DNA of 48,628 nt from Thermoplasmata archaeon (GCA_021821785.1 JAKACD010000008.1:1-48628); one strand, 5' to 3'; counted from the stretch's first letter, positions 7,293 through 15,352 are shown. The notes: generated by a model from the letters alone, not told the origin. Made by a program: numbers and translations.

Positions 7293-7300
7293 CTATTTAG
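7293..7300 (-). promoter_or_regulatory. TATA box of tyrS
   Basis: Minus-strand CTAAATAG within GGCCTAAATAGGCC. The same box at the same 21 bp distance precedes the phosphate transporter gene at 36684, which supports a real promoter. Confidence 0.65.
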
Positions 7301-7373
7301 GCCGTAACGGGCCCCCGGCCGAGACCGGCCCGGGGCCGCCCCGCCCCCTCGGAGGGCGAGGGTCGTCTAACTG

Positions 7374-7384
7374 AACCGTTAAGA
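7374..7384 (+). promoter_or_regulatory. Candidate TATA element of the KaiC-like gene
   Basis: AACCGTTAAGA lies 31-41 bp before the ATG at 7415 and is the only AT-rich run in the gap after tyrS. It would give a leader of about 10 nt. Confidence 0.35.
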
Positions 7385-7414
7385 CCCGGGGTGGGGCTAG
7401 TACTTCTCCCCTCC

Positions 7415-9682
7415 ATGGACGGCTCGACCGAGAGCGCGACGGATCCCGCGATGGGAGCGGCGCCGATGAAGGCGACCGACCTCGCGAACGCGCTCGGTGT
7501 CGCGCCGCGCACGGCCGAGCAGCTCGTGCGGGCGGGGTTCGGCTCGGCCGAGGAGGTCCGGGCTGCCTCGCCGAATGCGCTCGAACAGGCCGGCCTCACC
7601 CCGGAGGAGATCGCCGGCCTCCGTTCCCGCGCCGCGGGCGCGGAGAGCGACGCGGGGGGCCAGAAGGTCGATTCCGACCGCATCCTCGAGCGCTGGGTCA
7701 CGACCGTCCGCCGGCCCGAACGGGCCCGGAGGCACAAGGTCACCCCGGCCCCGAAGGAGTCGGCCGAGGTGCTGCGCAAGTGGGTCGAGGGCGACGATCG
7801 GGCGATGGAGGACTGGATCAAGTCCTCGGAGCCCGGCGCGCCGTCACCCGCGCCTCCGCGGGCGCCCACGCCCTCCGTCGCCCCCGAGGCCGGGCCGATC
7901 GCCCCCGTCGCCGAGGGCAGCGCGGTCGCGCCGATCCTCGAGCGGGAGGAGACGGTCGTTCGCTGGTTGACCGGCCTCCTCGACCGGGTGAAGAGCGACC
8001 AGTTCGACCCGGCGGCGTTGATCCAGGAGGTCCAAGACCTCCACCGCCAGCTCTACGACGAGCACGCGAAGCGCAAAGCGCTCGAGGACGAGGTCGAGCA
8101 CGTCAAGCGCGGCTCGGTCGCCGTGATCAAGTACGTCCGCGGCCGCGAGGCGAAGGAACGCGAGGCCGCGGTCCGCGCGAAGGACGACGAGATCGCCGAG
8201 CTGAAGCTCCGGCTCCTCGCCAACGAAGGGGCCGGGGTCGCGAAGCCGGGCTCGGCGAGCCCGGCGGCCCCCGTCCCCGTCGCCCCGCCCACGGCGGCCC
8301 AGCTCGGCCCCGCGGTCGAGAAGGCGACCCGGGAGCTCGAGCAGCGCCTGCGCGAGGAGTTCTCCGGGCGAGAGAGCGACTACGTGGAGCGGGAGACCGA
8401 GCTGCGCCGCCGCATCGTCCAGCTCGAGGGGGAGGTGCGCAACCTCTCGGGGGAGAACGAACGGGCCCGGGAGCGCGAGGCGCTCCTCACCGACAAGGGG
8501 GCCCCGGTCGCGAGCGAGCTCTCCCAGCGTCTCGAGGAGGTCGCCCGGAAGGAGAAGGACCTCGACAGCCGCGAGAACGAGCTGCGTCGTCGCTTCGAGG
8601 AGATCCGGATCGGCGGCGAGGAGCTCGAGCGCCGGCGCGGGCCCCTCGAGTTCAAGGAGCGCGAGCTGGCCGCCTACGACCAGCAGCTCCAGACGCGCCG
8701 CCAGGCGCTCGACATCGAGGCCCGACGCCTCGAGGAGCTCCGCAAGGAGATGGGGGCGACCGGGGTCGCTCCGGGCGACGAGGCGCGCCGTCTGGACGAC
8801 CTGCGCCACGAGCTCTCCCAGAAGGAGGCCGAGCTGAGGGCCCGCGAGACGCAGCTGACCGCCCGCGTCCAGGAGCTCGAGCGCCTCAGCGGCCAGACCG
8901 CGGAGGCGGAGGCCCGGCAGATGCACGCGGACTCCGAGGCCGCGGCCCGCGAGATCAAGGTGCGGAGCGGGGTCCGCCGCCTCGATGACCTGCTCTACGG
9001 CGGCTTTCCGACGGGCGTCCAGATCCTCGTGAACGGCCCCGCTCATACCGGGAAGGATGTCCTCGCCCGGCTGTTCTCGGTGGAGGGGCTCAAGATCGGC
9101 ATCCCGTCGATCTGGGTCGTCACCGACAAGACCTACGTGCAGGTCCGGGACGACCTCGTCGCGCTCTACCCGAACTACCCCGAGGCGGAGAAGAAGGGGC
9201 TCATCCGGTACGTCGACCTCTACTCGCGCGCCGTCGGCTCGGCCCAGTCGAGCTCGTACGTGCGGCTCCTCTCGTCGACCGACAAGGCGATGCTCGAGCA
9301 GCTCGCCCAGACCGTGAACAGCTTCGCGGAGGAGTGCAAGGAGCAGCACCCGACCTACCGCCTCATCTTCGAGTCGGTCTCGACGATCACGGCGTACCTC
9401 GACACCGCCGCGACGTTCCGGTTCCTTCAGCCGTTCGTGGGGCGCCGCAAGCTCGACGGGGCGGTCTCCTACTATGTCCTCGACAGCGGCATGCACTCGG
9501 AGAGCGACCTCGAGACGCTCGAGCACATGGTCGACGGCTCGATCAACCTCAAGGTCGAGCAGATGAAGACGTTCCTCTCGGTCCGCGGGCTCGGCGAGGC
9601 CCAGGCCCGGGCGTGGATCGGCTACACGTTCAACAAGCGGTCGCTCAACCTCGGCTCGTTCAGCCTCGAGCACATCCGCTGA
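7415..9682 (+). CDS. Helix-hairpin-helix / long coiled-coil / KaiC-like (RecA-fold) protein
   Basis: About 755 residues in three parts. Residues about 15-65 contain paired helices with HhH-like turns (ALGVAPRTAEQLVRAGF, EQAGLTPEEIAGLRSRA), as in DNA-binding HhH domains. Residues about 180-510 form a long, highly charged coiled coil (KEREAAVRAKDDEIAELKLRL and many more heptads). Residues about 518-755 resemble the archaeal KaiC/RadA-like ATPase family: GVRRLDDLLYGGFPTGVQILV, then a P-loop position reading NGPAHTGKD. The usual GK[S/T] is GKD, so nucleotide binding may be weakened or lost. The start at 7415 replaces the track start because it follows the promoter spacing. Its role is unknown; the build (DNA-binding head, rod, RecA fold) recalls a structural or signalling ATPase. 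Confidence 0.7.
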   Translation: MDGSTESATDPAMGAAPMKATDLANALGVAPRTAEQLVRAGFGSAEEVRAASPNALEQAGLTPEEIAGLRSRAAGAESDAGGQKVDSDRILERWVTTVRRPERARRHKVTPAPKESAEVLRKWVEGDDRAMEDWIKSSEPGAPSPAPPRAPTPSVAPEAGPIAPVAEGSAVAPILEREETVVRWLTGLLDRVKSDQFDPAALIQEVQDLHRQLYDEHAKRKALEDEVEHVKRGSVAVIKYVRGREAKEREAAVRAKDDEIAELKLRLLANEGAGVAKPGSASPAAPVPVAPPTAAQLGPAVEKATRELEQRLREEFSGRESDYVERETELRRRIVQLEGEVRNLSGENERAREREALLTDKGAPVASELSQRLEEVARKEKDLDSRENELRRRFEEIRIGGEELERRRGPLEFKERELAAYDQQLQTRRQALDIEARRLEELRKEMGATGVAPGDEARRLDDLRHELSQKEAELRARETQLTARVQELERLSGQTAEAEARQMHADSEAAAREIKVRSGVRRLDDLLYGGFPTGVQILVNGPAHTGKDVLARLFSVEGLKIGIPSIWVVTDKTYVQVRDDLVALYPNYPEAEKKGLIRYVDLYSRAVGSAQSSSYVRLLSSTDKAMLEQLAQTVNSFAEECKEQHPTYRLIFESVSTITAYLDTAATFRFLQPFVGRRKLDGAVSYYVLDSGMHSESDLETLEHMVDGSINLKVEQMKTFLSVRGLGEAQARAWIGYTFNKRSLNLGSFSLEHIR

Positions 9683-9751
9683 ACCGCGGCCAGAGGGCCT
9701 CCCGGACCGGCCCCGGGCGCCTTCCCCCAGTCGCCGGCGGCGGGACCAAGC

Positions 9752-9760
9752 GCTATGTAG
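9752..9760 (+). promoter_or_regulatory. TATA-like box of the SRP RNA gene
   Basis: GCTATGTAG is centred about 25 bp before the predicted RNA 5' end at 9779-9781, the spacing expected for an archaeal promoter. Confidence 0.45.
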
Positions 9761-9778
9761 GGGTCAGGGCGTCGTACC

Positions 9779-10094
9779 GAGGCTAGGCTAGACCGGGGGG
9801 TTGGGCGTCCCCTTACACACCGAAACCGTCCTTAGCGGGGGTGACAGGCAGGAGCGACGTTCGGTCGATTCACGCGTCTCGAGGTGCTTCGTAGACGCTC
9901 TGTTCCGCTGGGCCGCGGGCACCGCGACGAGCGCTCGGAGGAGCGCCCTAGCGGTTACCCATCACGGGAACCGGGTCAGGTCCTGACGGGAGCAGCCTTA
10001 CCGTGACCCGTCGACGCTGGCGGGGCGACGGGGCCGAGGAGCATCCGGGATCAACGCGCGGGTCGATCGGGCGGCAATCCTGCTGGCCTAGCAC
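9779..10094 (+). ncRNA. ffs: Signal recognition particle RNA (archaeal 7S RNA)
   Basis: A complete archaeal SRP RNA of about 315 nt, the RNA scaffold for SRP54 and SRP19 in membrane protein targeting. Evidence seen: the 5' domain GGGGGGTTGGGCGTCCCC followed by CCGAAACC, as in known archaeal 7S RNAs; helix 1 formed by GCTAGGC (9782-9788) with GCCTAGC (10086-10092); and the SRP54-binding helix 8 with GTCAGGTCC, a four-base loop TGAC, and GGGAGCAGC, closed by TCACGG/CCGTGA. The loop is UGAC rather than the GNRA-type loop usual in archaea. Ends are placed from the helix 1 pairing and are good to a few bases. Confidence 0.93.
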
Positions 10095-10109
10095 GGGCGG
10101 AACCGCCCG
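10094..10109 (+). terminator. Hairpin after the SRP RNA
   Basis: CGGGCGG-AA-CCGCCCG is a perfect inverted repeat starting right after helix 1 of the SRP RNA. No T-run follows at once, so it may protect the 3' end or help release rather than being a classical terminator. Confidence 0.35.
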
Positions 10110-10148
10110 GGGCCGTTCCCGGGGGAGCCGGCAGACGCCGAAACAGGG

Positions 10149-10157
10149 TTTTAAGTA
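10149..10157 (+). promoter_or_regulatory. TATA box for the small gene at 10193
   Basis: TTTTAAGTA, the most AT-rich run in the gap, lies about 36-44 bp before the ATG at 10193. It separates this gene from the SRP RNA unit. Confidence 0.5.
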
Positions 10158-10192
10158 CTGGAACAGCAAGTTGAACGTAGCCTACCGTACCT

Positions 10193-10486
10193 ATGCATAC
10201 CTACATCGACCTCTATTTCACGCCGGAGAGCCTCGCGCCGCTCGAGATCGCGAAGCGCCTGCGCCACCACGCCGGGCTCTCGTTCATCATCGGGCCCCAC
10301 GACCTCGCCTTCGAATGGAAGAGCGAGGAGGAGTTCCATGCGCTCCTCACGAAAATCCACGCGGCCCTGAAGGGCACGGGTGTGCTCTACCGTGTCGAGA
10401 CGGTCGCCGAGGAGCCGGCGTACATCGAGCCGATCCCCTGGCCGCCCCCCTTGCCCCGGCACGACCCGGTGCATCCGGCCTACTGA
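10193..10486 (+). CDS. Small protein of unknown function
   Basis: I do not recognise this 97-residue protein. It starts MHTYIDLYFTPESLAP and alternates strands and helices (beta: YIDLYFTP, LSFIIGPHDLAFEW; helices: LEIAKRLRHHA, EEEFHALLTKIHAALKGTG; beta: VLYRVETV), a pattern fitting a ferredoxin-like alpha/beta fold of ACT/Lrp-ligand type. It ends in a proline-rich tail, PIPWPPPLPRHDP. It has its own promoter behind the SRP RNA and ends 10 bp before one of the 31-nt inverted repeats. No catalytic residues are evident. Confidence 0.65.
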   Translation: MHTYIDLYFTPESLAPLEIAKRLRHHAGLSFIIGPHDLAFEWKSEEEFHALLTKIHAALKGTGVLYRVETVAEEPAYIEPIPWPPPLPRHDPVHPAY

Positions 10487-10496
10487 GCCTTCGGCG

Positions 10497-10527
10497 CCCC
10501 CCCACCCCCCCATTTCCAGTGGAACTC
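10497..10527 (-). repeat. 31-nt inverted repeat, left copy
   Basis: On the minus strand it reads GAGTTCCACTGGAAA followed by T, seven G, T and seven G. It matches the copy at 11101-11131 at 28 of 31 positions in opposite orientation. The palindrome TTCCA-N-TGGAA is shared by both. It lies in the 3'-3' gap between the 10193 gene and the thioesterase. Confidence 0.8.
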
Positions 10528-10543
10528 CGCGGGAGCCCCACCC

Positions 10544-11002
10544 TCACCAGCCCTCCGTAGAGGGATCGACGAGGTCGCGCTCGAACCGCTTCCGCCGATC
10601 GGCGGGGATCGCGCGCTTCTCGCTCTTCGCGTAATCGTAGCAGACCACGACCGTGCGCCCCCGGGCGGTGACCGTTTCCGTTCCCGCGCGTCGGAACCGG
10701 TAGAGGAGGGTGAAGCTCGTGCGACCGAGGGGCGCGGCCGGGGCGACCTCCCCGACGAGCTCGGCACCGTAGGGAACGGGAGCGAAGTAGCGGCAGGTCG
10801 CCTCGGCGATGATGATGTCGAGGTGCGTCGGATCGGGAGCGCCCAGGATCGGGAGGTAGTAGTCGCATCGGAGCGTCTCCATGAGGGGAAAGTAGGCGGC
10901 GTGGTTGAGGTGGTTCAGCACGTCCAGATCGTGGTACGGTACGTAGAACGTGCGCCGCACCGGCCACGGTCGGTCCTTCTCCTTCCCGGGGTCCGGGGGC
11001 AT
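10544..11002 (-). CDS. Acyl-CoA thioesterase, hotdog (4HBT) family
   Basis: A 152-residue hotdog-fold protein. The N-terminal part FYVPYHDLDVLNHLNHAAYFPLMET is the 4HBT signature (Y-x-D-xD-x2-x-H-x2-Y), with the catalytic Asp in the HDLD segment and N/H contacts in LNHLNHAAYF. Later strands include ATCRYFAPVPYGAELVGEV and TSFTLLYRFRR. The family hydrolyses acyl-CoA thioesters; the chain specificity cannot be read. The ATG at 11002 is chosen because the palindromic TATA box at 11024-11033 lies 23 bp upstream, giving a leaderless mRNA, and upstream residues of the track ORF are low complexity. The gene and its promoter are bracketed by the 31-nt inverted repeats. Confidence 0.85.
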   Translation of the reverse strand: MPPDPGKEKDRPWPVRRTFYVPYHDLDVLNHLNHAAYFPLMETLRCDYYLPILGAPDPTHLDIIIAEATCRYFAPVPYGAELVGEVAPAAPLGRTSFTLLYRFRRAGTETVTARGRTVVVCYDYAKSEKRAIPADRRKRFERDLVDPSTEGW

Positions 11003-11023
11003 GGCGGCGACGACGGCCACGTT

Positions 11024-11033
11024 CCATATATGG
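11024..11033 (-). promoter_or_regulatory. TATA box of the thioesterase gene
   Basis: CCATATATGG is a perfect palindrome in GC-rich DNA, about 23 bp from the thioesterase ATG. Because it is symmetric it could also serve rightward transcription toward glyA, but that start codon is 50-130 bp away. Confidence 0.6.
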
Positions 11034-11100
11034 GCTCGAGGGGGTGCGGCGACCGGCCGCGTCCGCGGCCCACGGAGCGAGCGATGGGACCGCACGAACC

Positions 11101-11131
11101 GAGTTCCAGTGGAAACCGGGGGGTGGGGGGG
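11101..11131 (+). repeat. 31-nt inverted repeat, right copy
   Basis: GAGTTCCAGTGGAAA, then CC, six G, T and seven G. It is 28/31 identical to the reverse complement of 10497-10527. It lies between the divergent thioesterase and glyA genes, 30 bp before the glyA ATG, so the G-run would be in the glyA leader. Two long G-runs could form a quadruplex. Confidence 0.8.
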
Positions 11132-11161
11132 TCGGTCCCGCCCGCCCCCGCGCCCGGCGAG

Positions 11162-12454
11162 ATGGCCCAGACGGTGAGCCGGATCCGCACGATCGTCCAG
11201 GCGCACAGCGCCCGGTTCGAGCGGGCGATCCCGCTCATCGCGAGCGAGAACCTATTGTCCCCGTACGCGAAGGAGCTCCTGATCAGCGACCTGCATTCGC
11301 GCTACGCGGAGGGTCTGCCCGGCGAGCGCTACTACGAGGGGAACGAGCAGGTCGACGAGGTCGAGAACCTCTGCCTCGACCTCGCCCGACGGCTCTTTCG
11401 CTGCTCGTTCGCGGACGTCCGTCCGACCTCGGGGACCGTCGCGAACCTCGCGGTCCTGAAGGCGTTCGCCGAGCCCGGCGACCTGGTCGGCACGAGCCGG
11501 CTCGCCGACGGCGCCCACATCTCGAGCGCGTCGTTCGGGGCGTTCGGGCTGCGGGGGGTGAAGCCGGTCTACTACGCGTGGGACCCCGAGCAGATGACGA
11601 TCGACGTCCCGCGCACGCGGGAGATCCTCCGCGCGGTGCGACCGAAGCTCTGCCTGTTCGGGCTCTCGCTCTTCCTGTTCCCGATGCCGATCGAGGAGCT
11701 GCGGCCGACGCTCGAGGAGATCGGCGCGCGCGCCTGGTACGACGGCGCCCACGTCCTCGGGCTGATCGCGGGCGGCGAGTTCCAGGACCCGCTCCACGAG
11801 GGCTGCACGGTCCTGAGCGCCTCGACGCACAAGACGCTCCCGGGGCCTCAGCACGGGATCCTGCTCGGGCAGACCTCGGACCCCGAGGTGGCGAAGCGCC
11901 TCCAGTCCGGCGCCTTCCCCGGCGTCACGAGCAACCACCATCTCCACGCGATGGCCGCGCTCGCGGTCAGCCTCGCCGAGCACTTGGAGTTCGGCCGGGA
12001 GTACGCGCACCGCACGGTGGAGAACGCCCGCGCGCTCGCGCAGGCGCTTCACGACCGCGGCTTCGACGTCCTCGCGGCGAACCTCGGCTTCACCCGCTCC
12101 CACACGCTCGCCGTTCGGGTCGAGAAGGAGGGCGGCGGGGAGGAGGCCGCCCGTCGGCTCGCCGCCGCGGGGATCATCGCGAACAAGAACCTCTTGCCCG
12201 GCGACAAGAGCCCGAAGCACCCCGGTGGGGTCCGGCTCGGTACCCCGGAGGTCACGCGGGTCGGCATGGGGCCGAAGGAGATGGAGCGGATCGCCGAGCT
12301 GTTCGACCGGCTCCTCCACCAGCACCGACCGGTCGAGGAGGTCGCTGCCGCCGCGGCCGAGCTGAAGAGCGGGTTCACCACTATGAAATACTGTTTCGCT
12401 GCCGGCGAGGCCGCGTACCGCTACTACGACCTCGTCGGCCGGCCGCCGGCCTAG
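11162..12454 (+). CDS. glyA: Serine hydroxymethyltransferase
   Basis: A 430-residue PLP enzyme that interconverts serine and glycine with transfer of a one-carbon unit to a pterin carrier. Family motifs: IPLIASENLLSPYAKELLISDLHSRYAEG at the N-terminus, YYEGNEQVDEVENL, WYDGAHVLGLI, and the PLP lysine in SASTHKTLPGPQHGIL (Lys224). The C-terminal HPGGVRLGTPEVTRVGMGPKEM block is also present. The start is set at MAQTVSRI. An in-frame ATG at 11084 would add 26 Gly/Pro-rich residues and run through the 31-nt repeat, so it is less likely. The archaeal carrier may be tetrahydromethanopterin or folate. It may use glycine formed by the sarcosine/proline-type oxidases at 25-35 kb (inference). Confidence 0.95.
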   Translation: MAQTVSRIRTIVQAHSARFERAIPLIASENLLSPYAKELLISDLHSRYAEGLPGERYYEGNEQVDEVENLCLDLARRLFRCSFADVRPTSGTVANLAVLKAFAEPGDLVGTSRLADGAHISSASFGAFGLRGVKPVYYAWDPEQMTIDVPRTREILRAVRPKLCLFGLSLFLFPMPIEELRPTLEEIGARAWYDGAHVLGLIAGGEFQDPLHEGCTVLSASTHKTLPGPQHGILLGQTSDPEVAKRLQSGAFPGVTSNHHLHAMAALAVSLAEHLEFGREYAHRTVENARALAQALHDRGFDVLAANLGFTRSHTLAVRVEKEGGGEEAARRLAAAGIIANKNLLPGDKSPKHPGGVRLGTPEVTRVGMGPKEMERIAELFDRLLHQHRPVEEVAAAAAELKSGFTTMKYCFAAGEAAYRYYDLVGRPPA

Positions 12455-12464
12455 CGGGTCCGGC

Positions 12465-15269
12465 TCACTCCTCGGGGCGCTCCTCCACCGCGGCCGCCCG
12501 CGCGGCAACGGCGCGATCGAGCATCTCGGCGTCGACCGTCACGCGGGGTTCGTAGGGCGGCGCTGGCGCGAGCGCGTACTCCTCCCGGCCGTCCGGCCCC
12601 GGGGCGGCGACGAGCGTCCCGTCCGCCACCAGCGCCGCGAGCCATTCGGCCAGCTCCGCGGGCGGGCTCGGCGCCTCCCACGCCTGCGCGATCGCCGCCC
12701 GGTCCGCGACCTGCAGCCGGCGCACCACCTCGAGGGTCTCGGCCCGACCTTCCGCGAGACGACGCGCCGCCTCCTCCTCGGTCGGTGGAAGGGGGACCCG
12801 CTCGCGCCGACGGGGGCGGGTCCCGAGGGCCGCGGCCAACCCGAGCATGACGGCGACGGAGAGGGCGAGGACGGCGAGCGGCGGGCCGGCTACCGGCGCG
12901 ACCGACACGACCGTGGGGGCCAGCGAGACCGGTCCGACGAGCACCGCGCCCGCGCCGTCCAGGATCTCGACGGTGCCGACCGTCACTCCGCGGAGCGAGT
13001 AGTTCACCCAGGCGCCGGTCGCGTTCGGACCGTCCCAGGTGATCGGGACGATGCTGGCGCTCGCGCTGCCGCCCCCGTTGTACTGAAAGTACAGGTAGGC
13101 GCCGGGCACCGGGTCGCCGAACCGATCGGAGACGTGCCAGTACGTCCGGTTCACCCCGGTCCCCGCGAGCGCGATCACCGGGTCATACAGGCGCAGGTGG
13201 GTGAGGTCCGGGGACACGGAGACTTCGACGCTCGTGCCGCCGCCCGGGGCCGCCGACCCTTCGAGCCGGACGGTGAGGTCGCCCGCGACGGCCGGCGTGA
13301 GGTTGACGAACAGCACCCCCGCGCTCCAGGCCGAGGGTGGGATCGCGAACGCCCCGATCGGCGTGGGGGAGAGCGCCCCGAGCCCGGAGAGGTTGAGCCA
13401 GGACGGGGCGCTCGAGCCGTTTCCCTGCTGGATGACGAGGTCGACGGGGGCCGCGAAGGTCGGCACGACCTCCCCGACCGCATCGAGGGCCCGCCAGGCA
13501 AGCGGGACCGGGTGGCCGACCGTCTCCGGCGCGGGGGACGGCCCCACCACCGTCTCGAGCGCGGCCGCCGGGCCCGGGTCGACCGCGAGCGAGAGGTTCT
13601 CGCTCCGGGCCGAGCCGAGCGCATCCCGCACCGTCACCGAGATCTCGACCGTCCCTGCGACCGGCGGCGCGAACGGCACCGTGATCCGCCCGTCCCCGGT
13701 CACGCTCCCGGAGGCGATGGGACCATTCCGGTCGGTGGCGTTCCACCAAACCTCGGCCGGGAGCGCCCCGCCGGCGACGAGCACCGAGAGGTTCGTCGGC
13801 ACGCCGGCGGCGAGCGGGAGCGCGGCGGCGCTGAGGCCGCTCACGGAGAGCGGGTCGACGACCCGGACCGCCGCCGCGACGGAGCGGTTCATGCCGGCGG
13901 CGTCGATCACCCACGCGTCCCCGGAGAAGTTGCCCGTGGCCGCGTAGACCGGGTCGAACGTCCACGAAGGTCCCGCGGTGGCCGAGCAGACCATTGGCGC
14001 GGCCCCGGGCGCGAAGCAGGCGCGCGCGTACGGCAGGACCCCGGAGCCGTTCGCCGCGGACAGGGTGAGCGGCAGCGCGGCGCCCACGTACCCGACCGGC
14101 TGGGCCGGATCGAGCTGGAGCGCGGGCGGCGGGTCGATCGTGAGGATCGGGGAGGTCCAGACGGCCGAACTGAACCCGTTCGAGACGTTGACGGAGAGCA
14201 CCGCGGTTCCGGCCGACGGGTAGGAGATGCTCGTGCTGCACCGCACCGCGACCTCCGTCGGGCTGGTCGAACTGGACGCGCAGGAAAGGTTCGTATCGGG
14301 AATTCCCGGGGCCAGCCGCAGGCGCGCCGAGTAGGCGTACCCTGACGGACCGACGGCGGAGACCTCGACCGCGACCGGCTCCTGGGCGTCGAAGGTCGTC
14401 CGCGCGATCGACCCCGCGGTGAGGGTGGTCGCGATCGAGGCGAGGTCGAGCGTGACGGTCGGCGCGCGGAAGGAGTTCGTCCCCGCGGTCGCCGAGGCCG
14501 AGACGTTGAGGGTCGCCGTGGCGTCCGGCCCGGAGGCGACCACCGCCGCCGAGCCGTTCGACGGCGTGAGGTCGAAGCCGTTGCCGTTGAGCCCCCACAC
14601 GAAGGTGACCGAGAGCGGGCTCCGCGTTCCGTTCGCGGTCCACGGGGTCGCCACGAACGAAGTCGTGGCGCCGGGGGCGAGCCCCACGGACGGGCCGGAC
14701 GGCAGAACGGTCACCGACGCGAGGCCGGCGACCCAGGCGAGGGCGAAGGTCGACCCGTTCTCGACAGCGGAGTTGAGATAGCCGCTCGGCCGGGTGGTGG
14801 GCACGATCGTGAGCGGCCCGAACGGTGAGGCATAGTCGGTGCATTCGAGCCCACCCCCTGAGGCCGGAGCGCAGGACTCCGGAGGTGGGCTCGCCGAGCC
14901 GGAGAACGCGCCGGCCGCCCCCGTGGTGACGGTCTCGCTGACGGGCAGGCAGTTCTCGGAGATGAGGGTCCCGTTCGAGTCGTAGGTGACGGTCACCTGT
15001 TCGTCGTAACTCACCGTGAGGTTCACCCCCACCGCGGCCGACTCGGTGAGTGGACCGCCCTCGACGGAGAGGTTCCCGGAGAAGCTGGTCGAGAGATGGG
15101 ACGTCGTGCACGGTCCGTTCCCCGAGTAGAACGTTAGCGCCGTCGCCCTGCCGCTCGTCGCCGAAGCGGGACCGACCCCCGCTCCGCCGAGCGCCACAAG
15201 GATCGTCGCTACGAGGGCGACCGCCACAACCAACGGTCGATGCCTCGGGGTGCGGCGGCCGGCGGTCAC
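12465..15269 (-). CDS. Secreted, membrane-anchored Ig/PKD-like surface protein with cytoplasmic winged-helix-like tail
   Basis: 934 residues from a GTG start. The N-terminus RPLVVAVALVATILVALGGAGVGPASA is a signal peptide with a likely cut after ASA near residue 38. A long extracellular part follows, built of beta-rich Ig/PKD-like units (for example PPALQLDPAQPVGYVGAALPLTLSA and PLSVSGLSAAALPLAAGVPTNLSV), with many N-x-S/T glycosylation sites. One membrane helix (PPLAVLALSVAVMLGLAAAL, about residues 793-812) is followed by Arg-rich TRPRRRERV and a 118-residue cytoplasmic tail with HTH-like helices and a wing (AEWLAALVADGTLVAAPGPDGREEYALA). This could be a cell-surface sensor rather than a plain S-layer protein. 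It converges on glyA (10 bp gap). Confidence 0.75.
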   Translation of the reverse strand: MTAGRRTPRHRPLVVAVALVATILVALGGAGVGPASATSGRATALTFYSGNGPCTTSHLSTSFSGNLSVEGGPLTESAAVGVNLTVSYDEQVTVTYDSNGTLISENCLPVSETVTTGAAGAFSGSASPPPESCAPASGGGLECTDYASPFGPLTIVPTTRPSGYLNSAVENGSTFALAWVAGLASVTVLPSGPSVGLAPGATTSFVATPWTANGTRSPLSVTFVWGLNGNGFDLTPSNGSAAVVASGPDATATLNVSASATAGTNSFRAPTVTLDLASIATTLTAGSIARTTFDAQEPVAVEVSAVGPSGYAYSARLRLAPGIPDTNLSCASSSTSPTEVAVRCSTSISYPSAGTAVLSVNVSNGFSSAVWTSPILTIDPPPALQLDPAQPVGYVGAALPLTLSAANGSGVLPYARACFAPGAAPMVCSATAGPSWTFDPVYAATGNFSGDAWVIDAAGMNRSVAAAVRVVDPLSVSGLSAAALPLAAGVPTNLSVLVAGGALPAEVWWNATDRNGPIASGSVTGDGRITVPFAPPVAGTVEISVTVRDALGSARSENLSLAVDPGPAAALETVVGPSPAPETVGHPVPLAWRALDAVGEVVPTFAAPVDLVIQQGNGSSAPSWLNLSGLGALSPTPIGAFAIPPSAWSAGVLFVNLTPAVAGDLTVRLEGSAAPGGGTSVEVSVSPDLTHLRLYDPVIALAGTGVNRTYWHVSDRFGDPVPGAYLYFQYNGGGSASASIVPITWDGPNATGAWVNYSLRGVTVGTVEILDGAGAVLVGPVSLAPTVVSVAPVAGPPLAVLALSVAVMLGLAAALGTRPRRRERVPLPPTEEEAARRLAEGRAETLEVVRRLQVADRAAIAQAWEAPSPPAELAEWLAALVADGTLVAAPGPDGREEYALAPAPPYEPRVTVDAEMLDRAVAARAAAVEERPEE

Positions 15270-15322
15270 CCGGACTCCGTTCGCCCACCCTCCGTGGGCC
15301 GGCCCTTCACCGATCTCTCCCT

Positions 15323-15332
15323 CCTTAACCGT
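15323..15332 (-). promoter_or_regulatory. Candidate TATA element of the surface protein gene
   Basis: Minus-strand ACGGTTAAGG, 54 bp from the GTG start. The IS element begins only about 29 bp further upstream, so it may influence this promoter. Confidence 0.4.
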
Positions 15333-15352
15333 GTCGGAACGTCGCGGCGGGC

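Noticed and set aside
7844-9673. 609-residue minus-strand ORF
   Set aside because: Exact antisense of the coiled-coil gene; its Leu/Glu pattern is the complement of heptad codons.
13183-15288. 701-residue minus-strand ORF
   Set aside because: Arg-rich +1 frame shadow of the surface protein.
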